Source of the DNA: Chitinispirillaceae bacterium
Lineage (GTDB): Bacteria > Fibrobacterota > Chitinivibrionia > Chitinivibrionales > Chitinispirillaceae
DNA length: 8,683 nucleotides
Direction: 5' to 3'
NCBI GenBank assembly: GCA_016926315.1
Contig: JAFGOU010000515.1
Span: 1-8,683, forward strand
The notes beneath the pieces are model-generated. The model made no database searches. It saw nothing but the letters and a program-made list of their open reading frames with translations, and had not been told where the DNA came from. Position 1 is the first letter of the stretch. The number at the start of each line of letters is the position of its first letter. Made by a program: the position numbers and the translations under genes. Below are positions 5,721-8,683 of the stretch, piece after piece.

Positions 5721-8683
5721 TTAAAAATCGAAAAGGTTCCTCATCCCGGTAATCGGCAGCCTCAATTGAAGATTCAGGCGCGGATTATGTTCAATCGCGA
5801 TGTCCCCTTTATAGAACCCATAATCGAAATCCATGAACAGATACCGTGTCGGCTGAAATTCAAGGCCGAAACTATACTGGGGTGTCAGCGCCGTATCGAC
5901 CGGCAACAATCCTCCCCTGGCCTTGACGAACAGATTATCACGGAAAAAATACCGTCCTATGGTAACACCGACATTGGCCAAAGCCAGATAATCGGCCTGA
6001 AGCATCAGATCTTCAAGGTGCCGGTTATAAAACCTATTAAAATAATTCGAAGCAATGGACGTTTCAATGTTGATCACGTCGAGTCCTATACTTTTAGCAA
6101 GACGCCGTTCGAACCGCTGGAGGAAAAAACGGTGCAGATACTGCTCCCCGAAATCCGACATGAACTTTCCGGCGCCCCCGAGCGTGGTGAACTGCAGTCC
6201 AGCCTGCCGGTAAAACTCCCGCTCTGAAACGCCGGGCAACTCCTCAAAATCCGAGGAGAGATGGAAAATAATGTTCAGTTTCTCACCCGAAAGACGCCCT
6301 TTTTCCGAAAGCACCCCGGTTACGGGGTCCTGTATGAGTGCGGTAAGCTTTATCCGGTCGAACCTGCTCGTATCGGCAAACGCTTCGGCGCTTCCGGAGA
6401 GAAGGGGCAGGTTGTTGTATCCCTGCCTGTCCGTCGTTTTCTGCGGCACGAACTCAAGCGTTACCTGGAAGTCACGGTCAAAGGTCTTGCCGTAATACAC
6501 TGCCCCGTGATACGAGTGAATCACCCCGGATATTTTCAGGTTTTTTTCATAGTTGCTTCCCCGGATCCTCAGAATCGAGGTGCCCTGGTCGATGTATCCT
6601 TCAAAAAAACGCATTAAATGGGTGGATTTGTTGGATAGGTTGCGGAAATACATCACCTTGCGGTTTGCAGCCTTGATATCAAGGTCCCAGCGGACCATTG
6701 AAAGCGGATGGCGGTCGTGTGACTTCAGTGAATCAGGCGTAACCTCAGAGGACAGGGTGGTGCCGCCATCTTCCATCATGGGATAGGTAAACTCGACATC
6801 GCGCAGCAGGAGCGTTCCCGCAGCGGCGGGGCGCTGAAACGGACCGGCCAGGGTAAAATGGCGCAGCGACCGTTTTCCGACCAGTTGAAGGTCGCCGGTC
6901 TCCCCTTTTTCCATGAGCCCGGGAAGGTGGATATCAACACCCTTCTGCGGCATTTCCATTTGAAGAATTCCGAAATCCATGGGACCGATCACCATCGGCT
7001 CATACCCTGCAGGAATCTGATGGGTGGAAAAAAGGCGCACCTGCCGTTTTTGCACGGCGCCGCTTATCATCGTGCTTACTCTGGAAGAGTCGTTGATGGA
7101 GAGCACGCAGGAGAACTCTTTGATATCGCCGGGGACGAACGGACGCAACAGCAGCCTCCCCTTCGGAATGAGAAGCGACGCCTCCCTGACCTTCCAACTC
7201 TCCGGCTGACCTTTTATGGAAAATCGGACCGTACCCCTCCCCTCCCCGTCGATCGCTTCAGAAAGGTTCCGATGCATTGTAGCCAGAAGATCGCCCTGGA
7301 TCAGGACAGCGCAGTCAAGCGTATCGTGCGGGCCGAAATCCTTTCCCTGGATAAACGAAAACGGCAGAAATCCGTTAAGGGTTACCTGCGACCGCGTGCC
7401 GTCACGGGCGCTGAAATCCCTGATACGGACGCCCGAGGAGTCGGCCGCTGCAGTTACGGCAATGGAGTCAAAACGCCAGCGGTTGATGTCGACCGCCTGC
7501 GAAAAAAGCGAAACCTCGACAGGAAAACCGCTGTCCGTTGAATGAAACTGCCCCGTGACCCTCCCCGTGACCGACACCCCCTCGGGCAGAATCGCACCGA
7601 ACACGGCACGGAGATCGATCTCCTCGAACCGTCCGCGAAATTTCAGAGCAGGCGCCGTCGTAATGGTATCGACCGCCAGGACCACCTGACGGTCTTTGCG
7701 AACAACAAAAGGCAGCACCGTGTAACCGGCGCCCGAACCGATGATGATCGCGTCGGTATGGAGCAGTCCGAACCCGCTTACCGACACGTCCCGTGCCCGG
7801 ACCTCCGCCTTTGTCTGCAGGTTGTCCCGTGAACCGTTGAGCCTGATAATGCCTGAGACCACACCGCTTTCGATGGTCCTGATCGGTTGTCCCGATAATG
7901 CCAGAAGGGTCTGGACCGGGCAGCGGTAACGGCAGGCAAGACTTATCCGGGGCGGATCGGAGAACGTTACCCTGCCCGAAGAGACCGTACGGTCAAGCAG
8001 GACCAGTGAATCCAGGATAAGTGAGTCGCGATACCATCGGCCGGCTCCAAAACCCGCGACCGGCACGCCGCGTACCGTGAACCCGTGCGGCTCGAGCGTC
8101 CAGACCAGTGGTGCGGCCTCTCCTCCGCCCTGTTCAAGCCGGACCGTTATACCACCATGGACCTCGGGAGAATAAACATCGGCGGCAGCCCGCCCCGTGT
8201 ACCCGTTGGTCCATTTGGAGAGAAATATACTGACTTTTACGCTATCGGGAGAAAAGGGAGGCGCGAGAGGTGGATAACCCCGCAGGGCTGCGGCAGAGAG
8301 CGTGCAAAGTGTCCGTGGATGTTCGGAAAAAAGCTGATGCACCGACAACCGGCAGGAATAGTCGATGGCGCTGTCGCTGCCGCGTACCATGCAGGTAAGG
8401 GATCCGTTGTCTATCGAAGCGTTCAGGACCGCTTTACCGAGGGGATTGCCCGACCACGTCAATGCCGAAGCATCACCGTACAGCTTTCCTCCAACACGTT
8501 CGTCTTTTCCCTGCAGGGTTCCGGAAATCCGAGCCGTACCGCCGAAAACCGTGGACAGGGCTCCCAATGAATCGATCGCTCCGGAACAGGCAAGCGAATA
8601 AGCAAGAGCCGGACCGCTGTTGTCCACCGTGCCGCGCGCGTGAAGAACCATGCCCGGGGACCGCATGACGAGTGAATCGACCG
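5721..8683 (-). CDS. TamB-like (DUF490/AsmA-like) intermembrane protein, N-terminus outside the window
   Basis: About 986 codons are visible and the frame is still open at the right edge (VDSLV precedes the first visible Met at 8666), so the true start and the expected N-terminal membrane anchor are not seen. TamB-type proteins span the periplasm as a long beta-sheet groove and help barrel-protein assembly or lipid transport with an Omp85 partner. The fragment is almost wholly short alternating beta strands and turns, as in AsmA-like proteins. From about residue 615 (counting from the Met at 8666; GTLLLRDVEFTYP) to the end it looks like TamB_C, including VGVTIGRYFFRDNLFVKARG, YSFGLEFQPTRYLFMDFDYG and a final LFDF whose terminal Phe resembles a barrel-type end. 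The adjacency to bamA parallels Borrelia, where TamB and BamA homologues are neighbours. All eight cysteines (27-520) lie outside the C-terminal domain. The assignment rests on architecture and context, not close sequence identity, so I give no symbol. Confidence 0.8.
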   Translation of the reverse strand, partial: VDSLVMRSPGMVLHARGTVDNSGPALAYSLACSGAIDSLGALSTVFGGTARISGTLQGKDERVGGKLYGDASALTWSGNPLGKAVLNASIDNGSLTCMVRGSDSAIDYSCRLSVHQLFSEHPRTLCTLSAAALRGYPPLAPPFSPDSVKVSIFLSKWTNGYTGRAAADVYSPEVHGGITVRLEQGGGEAAPLVWTLEPHGFTVRGVPVAGFGAGRWYRDSLILDSLVLLDRTVSSGRVTFSDPPRISLACRYRCPVQTLLALSGQPIRTIESGVVSGIIRLNGSRDNLQTKAEVRARDVSVSGFGLLHTDAIIIGSGAGYTVLPFVVRKDRQVVLAVDTITTAPALKFRGRFEEIDLRAVFGAILPEGVSVTGRVTGQFHSTDSGFPVEVSLFSQAVDINRWRFDSIAVTAAADSSGVRIRDFSARDGTRSQVTLNGFLPFSFIQGKDFGPHDTLDCAVLIQGDLLATMHRNLSEAIDGEGRGTVRFSIKGQPESWKVREASLLIPKGRLLLRPFVPGDIKEFSCVLSINDSSRVSTMISGAVQKRQVRLFSTHQIPAGYEPMVIGPMDFGILQMEMPQKGVDIHLPGLMEKGETGDLQLVGKRSLRHFTLAGPFQRPAAAGTLLLRDVEFTYPMMEDGGTTLSSEVTPDSLKSHDRHPLSMVRWDLDIKAANRKVMYFRNLSNKSTHLMRFFEGYIDQGTSILRIRGSNYEKNLKISGVIHSYHGAVYYGKTFDRDFQVTLEFVPQKTTDRQGYNNLPLLSGSAEAFADTSRFDRIKLTALIQDPVTGVLSEKGRLSGEKLNIIFHLSSDFEELPGVSEREFYRQAGLQFTTLGGAGKFMSDFGEQYLHRFFLQRFERRLAKSIGLDVINIETSIASNYFNRFYNRHLEDLMLQADYLALANVGVTIGRYFFRDNLFVKARGGLLPVDTALTPQYSFGLEFQPTRYLFMDFDYGFYKGDIAIEHNPRLNLQLRLPITGMRNLFDF

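Overview
The window is a single, tightly packed minus-strand gene run for outer-membrane construction in a diderm (Gram-negative) bacterium. In transcription order, from high to low coordinates, it holds: a TamB-like protein (5' end outside the window), BamA, an OmpH/Skp-type chaperone, LpxD, an LpxC-FabZ fusion, and the first 32 codons of LpxA, which runs off the left edge. The gaps are 25, 115, 1, 69 and 18 nt. There is no plus-strand gene, RNA gene, mobile element, CRISPR array or gene-free stretch over 300 bases.

The best clue to the organism is the in-frame LpxC-FabZ fusion. This is a known arrangement in Bacteroidota/Chlorobi/Fibrobacterota-type (FCB) bacteria and relatives, whereas proteobacteria keep the two genes separate. 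The coding is fairly GC-rich by eye. With the tamB-bamA-skp-lpxD-lpxC/fabZ-lpxA order this fits an FCB-group or neighbouring lineage, but the sequence alone does not settle the phylum.

Region by region: 5721-8683 encodes a large beta-rich periplasmic protein ending in a TamB_C-like domain. 3263-5695 is a complete BamA with five POTRA domains and a 16-stranded-type barrel. 2629-3147 is the small periplasmic chaperone. 1575-2627, 117-1505 and 1-98 are the early lipid A enzymes, with fatty-acid dehydratase activity fused into LpxC. The genes act together: TamB and BamA deliver and insert outer-membrane components, Skp/OmpH escorts unfolded barrel proteins to BamA, and LpxA, LpxC and LpxD build the UDP-diacyl-glucosamine precursor of the lipid A leaflet. 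FabZ draws on the same 3-hydroxyacyl-ACP pool, so one polypeptide carries both the committed lipid A step and the competing phospholipid step.

The genes themselves look conventional and intact, and I found no undescribed system. The points worth a second look are small: an 18-codon leader-like ORF with a strong ribosome-binding site ending in an ATGA overlap with lpxC/fabZ; a nine-G tract inside lpxD; a non-aromatic C-terminus on BamA; an Ala/Asp-rich extension before POTRA1; eight cysteines confined to the N-terminal part of the TamB-like fragment; and an inverted repeat in the one sizeable intergenic gap.
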